NCBI RefSeq assembly: GCF_018860365.1
Contig: NZ_JAHKPO010000007.1
Coordinates: forward strand, 186,001-250,000
Direction: 5' to 3'
DNA length: 64,000 nucleotides
Origin: Arenibacter algicola
GTDB taxonomy: Bacteria; Bacteroidota; Bacteroidia; Flavobacteriales; Flavobacteriaceae
Shown: positions 16,877 through 25,893 of the stretch, one piece after another
Numbering within the stretch: position 1 is the first letter of the stretch
How the letters are laid out: each line of letters opens with the position of its first letter
Program-made: the position numbers and the translations under genes
Notes under the pieces: model-generated
Told to the model about the DNA's origin: nothing
The model's input: only the letters and a program-made list of their open reading frames with translations
The model's database searches: none

Positions 16877-19078
16877 TTATTTGTTTTGTGAAATTATTTC
16901 GTCCGTTTCCTTTATTTTTATATCTGTTCCCAGACGTTGTAGATAGGCTATCATGGCTACAATTTCCCTATCCTTCATTTCTATGAATTCTTCCCCGTTT
17001 TCTGCGGCATATTTTTTGTCTTCCTCATACCCTTTGGCGAAATCCGGATCTGAGTATAGATTTTTTTCTATTTTGGTTGCTTGCTCAAGCATAGCTTGTT
17101 CGGCGTTCGCAATCTCCTCCTCGGAATAAGGAACTCCTAGGGTAACCATGGTCTCCATTTTTGTCTTAATGTTACTTCTGTCATGCCTATTGCGCACCAA
17201 CCATGAATAGGAGGGCATAATAGAGCCTGAAGAGGTACTTTGTGGGTCATACATATGGTTCAAGTGCCAATTGTCCGAATATTTCCCACCAACCCTTAAT
17301 AAATCTGGTCCGGTACGCTTACTTCCCCATAGGAAAGGATGGTCATATACATATTCTCCAGCTTTGGAGTACTCGCCATAGCGCTCTACCTCACTTCGGA
17401 AAGGTCTTACCATTTGGGAATGACAGCCAACACAGCCCTCCCGTATATAAAGATCTCTCCCCTCCAATTCTAGAGGAGTATAGGGTTTAACACTTGTAAT
17501 TGTCGGTATGTTCGATTTTACCAGAATAGTGGGTACAATCTGGATAATTCCCCCGATCAGAATGGCAATGGTAGCCAAAATGGTTAATTGTATGGGCTTG
17601 CGCTCTAACCAAGTGTGGAAAGTTTCTCCAGCGGTTCTTTTCTTGGATACGGTGGTCAATGCGGCCGCTTCTGCCAGTTCATCCTCAACATTTGTACCCT
17701 GCTTAATGGTAACAACTACGTTGTAGATCATGACAATTGCTCCAATAATGTACATGGTGCCACCAATGGCCCTCATCCAGTACATGGGGATAATTTCATT
17801 TACAGTCTCCAAAAAGTTACCATAGGCCAAGGTGCCATCTGGGTTAAATTCTTTCCACATTAAAGCCTGGGTAAAACCAGCAACATACATGGGAAGTGCG
17901 TAAAGTATGATTCCTAATGTGCCGATCCAGAAATGGAAATTGGCCATGGGAAGGGAGTGCAATCTGGTCTTGAACATTTTAGGAACCAACCAGTAGATCA
18001 TCCCGAAAGTCAAGAATCCGTTCCATGCCAAGGCTCCTACGTGTACGTGCGCAATAATCCAATCGCTAAAATGCGCTATGGCATTTACATTTTTAAGGGA
18101 AAGCATTGGACCTTCAAAAGTGGCCATACCGTAACCGGTAATGGCGACAACCATAAATTTCAAAACCGGGTCTGTCCTTACCTTGTCCCAAGCTCCACGT
18201 AAAGTCAAAAGTCCATTGATCATACCTCCCCAGGATGGTGCGATCAGCATTATAGAAAAGGCTACCCCTAAATTTTGGGCCCATTCCGGTAAAGTGGAAT
18301 ATAGTAAGTGGTGAGGTCCGGCCCAGATGTAGATAAATATCAAGGACCAAAAGTGTACAATCGATAATCGATAGGAATATACAGGCCTATTGGCTGCTTT
18401 GGGTACAAAGTAGTACATTAATCCCAAGAAAGGTGTGGTAAGGAAGAAGGCAACTGCGTTGTGCCCGTACCACCACTGTACCAGTGCATCCTGTACCCCG
18501 GCATATACCGAGTAACTTTTAAACGCACTAACCGGTAGGGCAAGACTATTAAAGATATGAAGTACTGCAACTGTTACAAATGTGGCCAGGTAGAACCAAA
18601 TGGCCACGTATAAATGGCGCTGTCTTCTCTTTAGCATTGTCCCGATAAGGTTCCAGCCAAAGGCTACCCAGACCACCGCAATGGCTAAATCTATAGGCCA
18701 TTCCAGCTCAGCATATTCCTTTGATGAGGAGTAACCCAAGGGTAGGGTAATTGCCGCTGCTACTATGATAGCTTGCCATCCCCAGAAATTAAAATTACTT
18801 AGGGCATCGCTAAACATTCTCGCCTTTAACAAACGCTGGGTAGAATAATAAACGCCGGCAAAAATGGCATTTCCCACAAAGGCAAAAATAACCGCGTTGG
18901 TGTGTAAAGGTCTTAAACGGCCAAAACTCAACCAGGATATCCCATCGGTTAAATTTGGAAAAAGAAACATAAAGGCAAGTAATAAACCTACCGACATTCC
19001 TACAATTCCCCAAAACATAGTTGCATAAAGGAATTTTTTTACGATTTTGTTATCGTAATAAAACTGTTGTACTTCCAT
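16877..19078 (-). CDS. ccoN: Fused cbb3 oxidase subunits I and II (CcoN-CcoO)
   Basis: A 733-residue fusion. Residues about 1-470 are the twelve-helix haem-copper subunit CcoN, with the low-spin haem His region RPLHTNAVIFAF and the active-site WWYGHNAVAFFLTTPFLG and HHLLYSTLPEW, plus HFSDWIIAHVHVGALAWNGF. After a linker and helix, residues about 520-733 are CcoO with one c-type haem motif CVGCHSQMVRP (about residue 547), GPDLLRVGGKYSD and the axial-Met IMPSYSWL. Fusion of N and O is characteristic of Bacteroidota. The complex reduces oxygen to water with high affinity and pumps protons. It starts 3 bp after ccoS. Confidence 0.97.
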   Translation of the reverse strand: MEVQQFYYDNKIVKKFLYATMFWGIVGMSVGLLLAFMFLFPNLTDGISWLSFGRLRPLHTNAVIFAFVGNAIFAGVYYSTQRLLKARMFSDALSNFNFWGWQAIIVAAAITLPLGYSSSKEYAELEWPIDLAIAVVWVAFGWNLIGTMLKRRQRHLYVAIWFYLATFVTVAVLHIFNSLALPVSAFKSYSVYAGVQDALVQWWYGHNAVAFFLTTPFLGLMYYFVPKAANRPVYSYRLSIVHFWSLIFIYIWAGPHHLLYSTLPEWAQNLGVAFSIMLIAPSWGGMINGLLTLRGAWDKVRTDPVLKFMVVAITGYGMATFEGPMLSLKNVNAIAHFSDWIIAHVHVGALAWNGFLTFGMIYWLVPKMFKTRLHSLPMANFHFWIGTLGIILYALPMYVAGFTQALMWKEFNPDGTLAYGNFLETVNEIIPMYWMRAIGGTMYIIGAIVMIYNVVVTIKQGTNVEDELAEAAALTTVSKKRTAGETFHTWLERKPIQLTILATIAILIGGIIQIVPTILVKSNIPTITSVKPYTPLELEGRDLYIREGCVGCHSQMVRPFRSEVERYGEYSKAGEYVYDHPFLWGSKRTGPDLLRVGGKYSDNWHLNHMYDPQSTSSGSIMPSYSWLVRNRHDRSNIKTKMETMVTLGVPYSEEEIANAEQAMLEQATKIEKNLYSDPDFAKGYEEDKKYAAENGEEFIEMKDREIVAMIAYLQRLGTDIKIKETDEIISQNK

Positions 19079-19080
19079 AA

Positions 19081-19287
19081 TTACAATTTTTGACTTTCAC
19101 TTTTTTGGTTAGATATTTCTTCGGTCTTCTCGGAAGAACTTTTTACAAGTTCATCTTCAAAGAGCATACGAACGGATGGGGTATAGGAATCATCATATTG
19201 ACCACTCTTGGTAGCAATAATAAAAGCCGCAAAAAAAATGACGGCTACAACAATACTCAATGTCAACAATAAATAAATAACACTCAT
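19081..19287 (-). CDS. ccoS: CcoS cbb3 oxidase maturation protein
   Basis: A 68-residue protein with one N-terminal helix (MSVIYLLLTLSIVVAVIFFAAFI) followed by the CcoS signature KSGQYDDSYTPSVRMLFEDE. CcoS is needed to insert cofactors (haem b and copper) into CcoN. It is the first gene of the cco operon, and the Fnr-type promoter lies directly upstream. Confidence 0.94.
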   Translation of the reverse strand: MSVIYLLLTLSIVVAVIFFAAFIIATKSGQYDDSYTPSVRMLFEDELVKSSSEKTEEISNQKSESQKL

Positions 19288-19337
19288 ACCTACCTGAATT
19301 AGGGCGTAAAACTAAACATGGGGGTAATGGAATAATA

Positions 19338-19349
19338 TGACATTTATCA
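19338..19349. promoter_or_regulatory. Fnr/Crp-type site driving the cco operon
   Basis: On the minus strand this reads TGATAAATGTCA. Exactly 23 bp downstream on that strand is TAGTTTTA (19314-19307), one mismatch from TAnnTTTG, and ccoS starts 20 bp after that box. The rest of 19350-19660 (about 310 bp, upstream of the cytochrome lipoprotein gene) is AT-rich with no recognised element. Confidence 0.85.
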
Positions 19350-19660
19350 GCTTTTGAAAAAATATTACAAGTTCTTCTCCCCAAGAACGTTTTAAAAGTA
19401 GCCTCCTTTCAAATATCCTAATTATTAATGTAAAATACTCATTCGAAACTTTAAAAAAATAAAGGTTTCAATTAAGATTGTGCAGGACACTAGTAATAGG
19501 GATTCATCTAAAATAATGTTCTTCTACCCATAATAATTCAATTTAGTCATGGATTTATGGGAAAGATTTTTAGTTTTGCCGCTACTTTGTTGAAAATCCG
19601 GTAAACCTTAACTGGTTTTTCTTCCCTAGGGGTTAATTATAAATTTTAACGGAATTGAAT

Positions 19661-22309
19661 ATGTTTAAAAAGGCAGGATTTATTTTATTTTCAAGTTTTA
19701 TATTTTTTAGTTGTAAGCATAGTGAGGCCCCATGCACACCAAGTACAGAGGTAGTAAATTATCCTTCTGCCGATTCTTTGGCCCAGGTTCTGAATTGGCC
19801 CGAAGATTTGGATATTACTGGATTTTCAGGTCCCGACCTAACACCAAGTCCGGCCTGTATGGCTGTAGCGGCTACCGGGGAGGTTTTTGTTGGGGTAGAT
19901 ATGATGGGTTCCCTTGGGAAAGAGATGAACAAAGGGTTTATAAAACGTTTGGTAGATTGTAACCACGACGGAATAATGGATTCCTATACCGAATTTGCGC
20001 AGGTGGATAACCCGAGGGGCATCTTGGCCATTGGGGATCAGGTATTTGTTTTGCATACTACTTTTTCGCCCGAGACAGGGAAGGCCTTTAATATGGACTT
20101 GGTGGTATTTGAAGATAAGGACAAGGATGGAGTGGCCGATGGCCCAGCAAAGGTCTTAATAAAGAATTTGAGCAATTCCAAATACCTGGCGGATAGAGGA
20201 ACAGATCATGCAACCAACGGTATACAGATGGGTATAGATGGATGGATATACATTGCCGTGGGCGACTTCGGTTTTCACAATGCCACGGATCGTGATGGAA
20301 CACAATTGACCATGTTGGGCGGTGGTGTATTGCGTGTACGTCCGGACGGAACGGAAATGGAAGTGTATACCCATGGGTTACGCAATATATACGACGTGGC
20401 CATTGATCCTTTTATGAATATTTACACCAGGGGCAATACCAATGATGGTGGTGGCTGGAACATAAGATTTATTCACCAGATACAATCAGGGGAATATGGT
20501 TACCCTGTGCTGTTCAAGCATTTTACGGAAGAGATCCTTCCCGCCTTGGTAGATGTTGGTGGTGGCTCCGGAACAGGGTCCCTTTATATGAACGACAACC
20601 GTTGGCCTGAAAAGTACAATAATGTTCCCATGATGGCAGATTGGGGTAGAAGCTATCTTTATTTCCATAGGCTTACTGAAAATAAGGCCAGTTTTATACA
20701 GGATGAGGAAGAGTTTATCCAACTGCCGCAAATAACCGATGTGGATGTGGATGCAGCAGGTGCTATGTACCTTTCGGCTTGGGATGGTGCCGGATATTCC
20801 GGAAGTCCGGATAAAGGATATGTGGTCAGGGTTTTGCCTGAAGACTATAATTACGAACCATTCCCCAATTTAGAGGATTTTTATTGGACAGGTAGTTTGG
20901 TAGATTTATTAAAGGCAGATAATGCCAAGACTCGCTTAAGTGCCCAATACGAATTGATAAGGAGAGGGAAAGGGGCCGATAAAGTATGGAAGTTGGCAAA
21001 AGACAGTTCTTTGTCATTGGAGGTACGTGCCGCAGCTATATTCACTTTTGCCCAATTGGCCAGGGAAGGTGGAATTGACCGTCTGGTTACATTATCGGAA
21101 GACCCACAAGTTCAAGAATTTGCCTTGAGGGCCTTATCGGACCGTTTGGGTACCATTGAAAAAGTACCTACAGAACCATTTGTCAATGCACTGAAATCCG
21201 ACTCAGATAGAGTAAAGGCGGCAGCTATTGTTGGTTTGGGAAGATTGGGTAAAAAGGAAGTGGCCAATGTTTTATTGGAGATTCCGGTTCCAAATTCCTT
21301 TAAAGCCCCCGAAATGGGCACCGAAGGACCTCATGCAAGGCCAAATGCCGAAATTATAGTTCCGCACTTGGCCGTTAAGGCATTGGTTAAATTAAATGCT
21401 GTGGACGCCTGCGTCAGTGCTTTAAATACCGATCAGCGGGAAATGGCACTTTGGGCAATGCGATATATGCATAGCCCTAAGGTTGTTGATGGAATGATAA
21501 AGGCATATGAAAATACGGAAGATGCCGTTTTCAAGAATAAAATAATCAATACATTGGCGCGTATTTACCACAAAGAGGCGCCTTATGATACTTCCTGGTG
21601 GTGGAGCACCCGTCCAGATACCCATGGCCCTTACTATAAAACGGTAGAATGGGATTACACCCCGGTAATACGTTCATTTTTAAAAGGGGAATGGGAAAAG
21701 TCTTCGGAAGATGAAAAGGAACTGTACGCAGAATTGAACAGTAAGTACCGATTGGCGATTGATGATTTTGGTACCGTGGAAATTACAGCTCCCAAGGAAG
21801 ATATGCCAGCGGTAGACCTTGAAAAGATCAAAAATAAGAAAGGACAGATCGGGGAGGCTTCCATTGAGGATATCATGATCGCTTTGAAAAAGATTAAGGG
21901 TGATCCGGAAAAAGGAAAGGAAATATTTAAGACCCAGGCTTGTTTTACCTGTCACAGTGTATCCTCTGGGGAAGTAATGAAGGGTCCTTTTATGGGGCAA
22001 ATAGGTTCTATAATGAACAGGGAGCAGATCGCTGAGTCTATCTTGAAGCCGAATGCCTCTATTTCCCAAGGATTTTCAACGGTTCAGATACAGACTAATG
22101 GAGGCGATAATTATGTAGGGTTTGTAACCCAGGAATCCGCCACCGATCTCACCATAAGAAATATTGCAGGTACGGCAACCCAACTTAAGAAATCCGATAT
22201 CGCTGAAAGAAAGGAGTTGGAGACCTCTATGATGCCCTCTGGTCTGGTGAATGCACTCAGTTATGAAGAAATGGCTTCTTTGGTAGCGTATTTGGAGCAA
22301 CAGAAATAG
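19661..22309 (+). CDS. Large cytochrome-c lipoprotein with beta-propeller and HEAT-like region
   Basis: An 882-residue lipoprotein with signal peptide and lipobox ending at Cys 18 (FIFFSC). The N-terminal half (about 60-400) is the PVC-type membrane-bound-dehydrogenase propeller: GFSGPDLTPSPACMAVAATGEVFVG, NPRGILAIGDQVFVLHT, GTDHATNGIQMGIDGWIYIAVGDFGFH, THGLRNIYDVAIDPF. The middle (about 420-660) is HEAT-like helical repeats. The C-terminus has a single c-type haem site CFTCHSV (about residue 760) in the putative haem-binding domain with SILKPNASISQGF and TQLKKSDIAERK. Related proteins are thought to oxidise sugars or alcohols outside the cytoplasm; no substrate is known here. It splits the usual ccoI-ccoS neighbourhood on the opposite strand. 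TTG 19655 is an alternative start two codons upstream. Confidence 0.85.
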   Translation: MFKKAGFILFSSFIFFSCKHSEAPCTPSTEVVNYPSADSLAQVLNWPEDLDITGFSGPDLTPSPACMAVAATGEVFVGVDMMGSLGKEMNKGFIKRLVDCNHDGIMDSYTEFAQVDNPRGILAIGDQVFVLHTTFSPETGKAFNMDLVVFEDKDKDGVADGPAKVLIKNLSNSKYLADRGTDHATNGIQMGIDGWIYIAVGDFGFHNATDRDGTQLTMLGGGVLRVRPDGTEMEVYTHGLRNIYDVAIDPFMNIYTRGNTNDGGGWNIRFIHQIQSGEYGYPVLFKHFTEEILPALVDVGGGSGTGSLYMNDNRWPEKYNNVPMMADWGRSYLYFHRLTENKASFIQDEEEFIQLPQITDVDVDAAGAMYLSAWDGAGYSGSPDKGYVVRVLPEDYNYEPFPNLEDFYWTGSLVDLLKADNAKTRLSAQYELIRRGKGADKVWKLAKDSSLSLEVRAAAIFTFAQLAREGGIDRLVTLSEDPQVQEFALRALSDRLGTIEKVPTEPFVNALKSDSDRVKAAAIVGLGRLGKKEVANVLLEIPVPNSFKAPEMGTEGPHARPNAEIIVPHLAVKALVKLNAVDACVSALNTDQREMALWAMRYMHSPKVVDGMIKAYENTEDAVFKNKIINTLARIYHKEAPYDTSWWWSTRPDTHGPYYKTVEWDYTPVIRSFLKGEWEKSSEDEKELYAELNSKYRLAIDDFGTVEITAPKEDMPAVDLEKIKNKKGQIGEASIEDIMIALKKIKGDPEKGKEIFKTQACFTCHSVSSGEVMKGPFMGQIGSIMNREQIAESILKPNASISQGFSTVQIQTNGGDNYVGFVTQESATDLTIRNIAGTATQLKKSDIAERKELETSMMPSGLVNALSYEEMASLVAYLEQQK

Positions 22310-22353
22310 GGGAGGGGTCTTTCCTAGATCTAAATTAATTGAGATCTTAAATA

Positions 22354-22389
22354 ACAAAAGGCAACTGTTGCAAAACAGTTGCCTTTTGT
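22354..22389. terminator. Strong bidirectional intrinsic terminator with GCAA loop
   Basis: Sixteen-bp perfect arms (ACAAAAGGCAACTGTT and its complement) enclose a GCAA tetraloop at 22370-22373, with A-run and T-run on either side. It lies between the convergent ends of the cytochrome lipoprotein gene (22309) and ccoI (22421) and serves both. Confidence 0.93.
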
Positions 22390-22420
22390 TTAATCGTATA
22401 TTTTGATCAACTTCAAAAAG

Positions 22421-24817
22421 TTATTCTACGGATGATTGTTTCCTGCCTAGTTTTCTTCCCAGAAGGTTTGTTGCAACGGTGGTGAATATTACAATACTGA
22501 TGGAACTTAATGGCATTAGGATGGCCGCAATAACTGGCTGTAATTGTCCAGTTACCGCAAAATACAATCCCACAAGGTTGTACATTAAGGAAAGTGCGAA
22601 ACTTAGTTTTATGATCTTAATAGCTTTTCTTGAGGCCAGAATATACTGGTAAAGGGATTTAAAATTTTTAGCATCCAGTATACCGTCACAGGCAGGAGAA
22701 AAAACATTTACGTTTTCCGAAATGGCTATGCCAACATTACTTTGTGCCAGAGCTCCGGCATCATTTAGTCCGTCCCCAACCATCATTACCTTTTTGTTTT
22801 GGTCCTGGAGCGACTTTATAAATTGCAGCTTATTGTCCGGTTTTTGATTAAAATATAGCGGTGTTCCCTTAGGTAACAATTTGGTAAGGTTAGCTCTTTC
22901 CCCTGCGTTATCCCCTGATAAGATTGCCAATTCCAGGTCGCGAGACATTGTTTTAAAGGTTTCCTCGACCCCGTCCCGGTATTGGTTCTGAAAAATAAAA
23001 CAGCCCTTGTATTCGTCGTTGGAGCTCAAGTGGACAGAGGTGCTGTCCTTATTGTTTATGTTGGTGTTGCCAACAAATGCGGCAGAGCCAATTTTAACAC
23101 TGTCCGTAACGGTCGAGCCTTTGATTCCCTGGCCCAAATATTCCTCGTATTCCTCAAGGGTCACAATGTTTTGTTCCGCCAACATATCATAAAGCTTTCT
23201 GCTCAATGGGTGATTGGAGGAGCGCAGGGTGTTTTTTAATAAGGACTCCTCTTCACTGGTCAGTTCCAGACCTTCATAGTAGACATTTCCCTTTTCAGCC
23301 GTGGTAATGGTGCCTGTTTTGTCGAATATAGCGGTATCTATCTGTGCCAATTGTTCTATGGTCTGGGTGTCCCTTAAGTAAAATCCGTGGCGGCCAAAAA
23401 TTCGCAACATATTGCCCAAGGTAAAAGGGGCCGCCAGGGCAATGGCACAAGGACAGGCAATTATGAGCACCGCGGTAAAGACATTTATAGTTTTACTGGG
23501 GTCTATTATTAACCAAATTATGGCAGAGACGAAAGCGATGGTAAGGACGGCAATGGTAAATCTTTTGCCAATGCTGTCCGTTAAGGTTTGAAAGCTTCCC
23601 GATTTGTCCTGTTGGAAGACGGCGTTGCTCCATAGTTGTGTAAGATAGCTTTGGGAAACAGATTTTATAGCTTCAATTTCTATGGCACTACTTATCTGTC
23701 TTCCACCGGCATACACTTTGTCGCCAGAATTCTTGTCCACCGGTTCCGATTCGCCCGTCACAAAACTGTAATCTATCTTGGCATTTCCGTTGATCAGGAT
23801 GGCATCCACAGGGATTAATTCCCCATTTCTTATAAGGAGCCTATCTCCGGCTTTAATGTCATATACCTGAGTGTTCTCTTCCGTATTTTTACTTGTGATT
23901 CTTGTAACGGCAATAGGAAAGTAGGATTTGTAATCCCGTTCAAAAGATAGATAGGAATATGTTTTTTGTTGAAAGAATTTACCTAAAAGTAAAAAGAAGA
24001 CCAATCCCGTAAGGCTGTCAAAAAAACCCGACCCCCAATCGAAAATTATTTCGACGGTGCTCCGAAGGAATAAAACCAAAATGCCCAGGGCAATTGGGAT
24101 ATCTATATTTAAGAATCTAGATCTTAGTCCCTTGTATGCCGAAATAAAATAATCTTGGGCTGCATAGAAAACCACTGGTAAGGAAAAGGCAAACATTAGC
24201 CATCTAAAAATCCCTTTAAATTGTTCCAGCCAAAATTCCCCTACCTCAAAATATTCGGGGAAGGAAAGAAACATAACGTTTCCGAAGGCAAAGCCGGCAA
24301 TACCTAATTTATAGGACAAGCTGCGGTCCGTTCCCTTTTTGGTCTTGTCATAATCGTCCAAGGAAATATAAGGTTCATAACCAATTCTGGACATTAGCAC
24401 CACCAGTTCTTTAAGTGAAACTTTTTTGGAGTTAAAAGTGACCCTCACTGTCTTTTTGGGAAAGTCTACTTGGGAACTGTTTATGCCCTTGTTCAGTTTG
24501 TTTAGGTTTTCCAATATCCAAATACAGGAACTGCAATGTATATGGGGAATGTAAAGATTTATTATCTGGGTGCCGTTATCGTTGAACTCTATAAGTTTTT
24601 CTACTATGTTTTGCGATTCAAGAAAGTCATATTTGCCTTCCACTTCCTTAGGCGAGGCACCTGCTGCGGACTGTAGGTCATAATAGTAGGAAAGGTCGTT
24701 GTTGGAGAAAATCTCATAAACGGTTTTACATCCAACACAACAAAAATTTTTGTCGTTATGATTTATGGGATTGTTCCCGCAATCGTCACCACAATGATAG
24801 CACGTTGCCTTATCCAT
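22421..24817 (-). CDS. ccoI: CcoI/FixI copper-translocating P-type ATPase
   Basis: P1B-type ATPase of 798 residues. An N-terminal Cys-rich module (CYHCGDDCGNN, then CCVGCKTVYEIF) precedes an HMA-like domain with HCSSCIWILENL. Eight helices include the metal-transport CPC motif in IIACPCAIALAAPF (about residue 453). The catalytic DKTGT (about 498), the SSNHPLSRKL His-Pro motif and MVGDGLNDAGALAQ (about 680) are intact. CcoI supplies copper for assembly of the CuB site of cbb3 oxidase. It is divergent from the Crp/Fnr gene, and the palindrome at 24874 has a CATCTTTG box at the matching distance towards ccoI. Confidence 0.96.
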   Translation of the reverse strand: MDKATCYHCGDDCGNNPINHNDKNFCCVGCKTVYEIFSNNDLSYYYDLQSAAGASPKEVEGKYDFLESQNIVEKLIEFNDNGTQIINLYIPHIHCSSCIWILENLNKLNKGINSSQVDFPKKTVRVTFNSKKVSLKELVVLMSRIGYEPYISLDDYDKTKKGTDRSLSYKLGIAGFAFGNVMFLSFPEYFEVGEFWLEQFKGIFRWLMFAFSLPVVFYAAQDYFISAYKGLRSRFLNIDIPIALGILVLFLRSTVEIIFDWGSGFFDSLTGLVFFLLLGKFFQQKTYSYLSFERDYKSYFPIAVTRITSKNTEENTQVYDIKAGDRLLIRNGELIPVDAILINGNAKIDYSFVTGESEPVDKNSGDKVYAGGRQISSAIEIEAIKSVSQSYLTQLWSNAVFQQDKSGSFQTLTDSIGKRFTIAVLTIAFVSAIIWLIIDPSKTINVFTAVLIIACPCAIALAAPFTLGNMLRIFGRHGFYLRDTQTIEQLAQIDTAIFDKTGTITTAEKGNVYYEGLELTSEEESLLKNTLRSSNHPLSRKLYDMLAEQNIVTLEEYEEYLGQGIKGSTVTDSVKIGSAAFVGNTNINNKDSTSVHLSSNDEYKGCFIFQNQYRDGVEETFKTMSRDLELAILSGDNAGERANLTKLLPKGTPLYFNQKPDNKLQFIKSLQDQNKKVMMVGDGLNDAGALAQSNVGIAISENVNVFSPACDGILDAKNFKSLYQYILASRKAIKIIKLSFALSLMYNLVGLYFAVTGQLQPVIAAILMPLSSISIVIFTTVATNLLGRKLGRKQSSVE

Positions 24818-24873
24818 AGATTATTTGCTTAATACCTGCATGCAAAGATGCTCATGATTGCTATTTGAAAACA

Positions 24874-24885
24874 TGATATTTGTCA
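24874..24885. promoter_or_regulatory. Shared Fnr/Crp-type site between ccoI and the fnr-like gene
   Basis: TGATATTTGTCA. On the plus strand a perfect -7 box TAAATTTG (24909-24916) begins 24 bp after the palindrome. On the minus strand CATCTTTG (24850-24843) begins at exactly the same distance. One palindrome can therefore activate both the regulator gene and ccoI. Confidence 0.85.
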
Positions 24886-24939
24886 GTTTTTTCTCTGCTA
24901 ATAACCTTTAAATTTGCCGTATCAGGTAATTTTTTAGTT

Positions 24940-25626
24940 ATGGGCAGATGTGAAAATTGTATAATACGTCAATTCAATTCCTTACGGGCAATGAGCAAGG
25001 AAGAACTGAAGCGGGTTTCAGATACCAAAACTACCAAATTAGTAAAAAAAGGTGAAACCATTTTTGGCGAAGGAGAAAAGCTCAATGGTGTTTTTTGTGT
25101 AAGGGATGGAGTTTCCAAGTTGTCGAAATTAAGTCCAAACGGGAAGGATCAAATAGTAAAACTGGCGACTAAAGGGGCTGTCTTGGGGCAGCGTTCGGTA
25201 ATTACCGAAGAAGTGGCCAACTTGAGTGCAATTGCGGTAAATGATATGGAGGTTTGTTTCATTCCCAAGGATGCCATAGTGGATAGCCTCAATAGCAATC
25301 CCAATTTTGCTGTGGAAGTATTGAGGCATATAGCACATGATTTAAAAGAAGCCGACGATGTTATTGTAAATATGTCGCAAAAAACCGTAAAGCAAAGGAT
25401 AGCAGAGGCTTTTATATATTTGGAGGAAAATTTTGGAAAGGATAACAACGGTTATTTGGCCTTGACATTGTCCCGAGAAGATATTGCCAATGTAGTTGGT
25501 ACGGCTACAGAATCTGCCATACGTATTATTTCAGATTTCAAAAAACTGGGCTTGATAAAAGCTTATGGAAAAAAGGTTGCCATAGCGGACAGAAAGGCCC
25601 TCAATGAGGTTGCAAAGGGGAGCTGA
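24940..25626 (+). CDS. Crp/Fnr-family transcriptional regulator
   Basis: A 228-residue regulator with a cyclic-nucleotide-binding-like beta-barrel (about 20-135), a dimerisation helix and a C-terminal winged helix (SREDIANVVGTATESAIRIISDFKKLGLI, about 178-206). The recognition helix has Glu 191 and Arg 195 in the E-x3-R pattern with which CRP and FNR read TGA half-sites, consistent with the TGA...TCA palindromes nearby. Four Cys occur (4, 7, 53, 106), with Cys 4 and 7 as CxxC at the N-terminus; an Fe-S cluster is possible but unproven. ATG 24940 is chosen over TTG 24880, which would overlap the operator and -7 box. Its own promoter carries the palindrome, so autoregulation is likely. Confidence 0.92.
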   Translation: MGRCENCIIRQFNSLRAMSKEELKRVSDTKTTKLVKKGETIFGEGEKLNGVFCVRDGVSKLSKLSPNGKDQIVKLATKGAVLGQRSVITEEVANLSAIAVNDMEVCFIPKDAIVDSLNSNPNFAVEVLRHIAHDLKEADDVIVNMSQKTVKQRIAEAFIYLEENFGKDNNGYLALTLSREDIANVVGTATESAIRIISDFKKLGLIKAYGKKVAIADRKALNEVAKGS

Positions 25627-25801
25627 TCCCCGTGTTTCCGTTTCATCTTTTTCAAATTGAAGTTGGCCTAGCCCGTTTCCCCATATCCCACATGTTTATG
25701 CGCTTTGTTTCTTCCTTTTTTTGTGGATAATCAGTTATAATTACCATTGCTAAATGGGCTACTGTCGAAGTTTTTTGCGGTTGGATATCAATCTCAAAAG
25801 C

Positions 25802-25813
25802 TGATAAATGTCA
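25802..25813. promoter_or_regulatory. Fnr/Crp-type site upstream of the second uspA
   Basis: TGATAAATGTCA, with TAATTTTA (25837-25844), a TAnnTTTG-like box with one mismatch, beginning 24 bp after the palindrome. The gene start is 50 bp beyond the box. Confidence 0.8.
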
Positions 25814-25893
25814 TAGTTCAGGTTTTTCACTTCCCATAATTTTACCCCATGGTTTTAACCCCTTATCAGGGTTCTTATAAAATATAAAATAGT

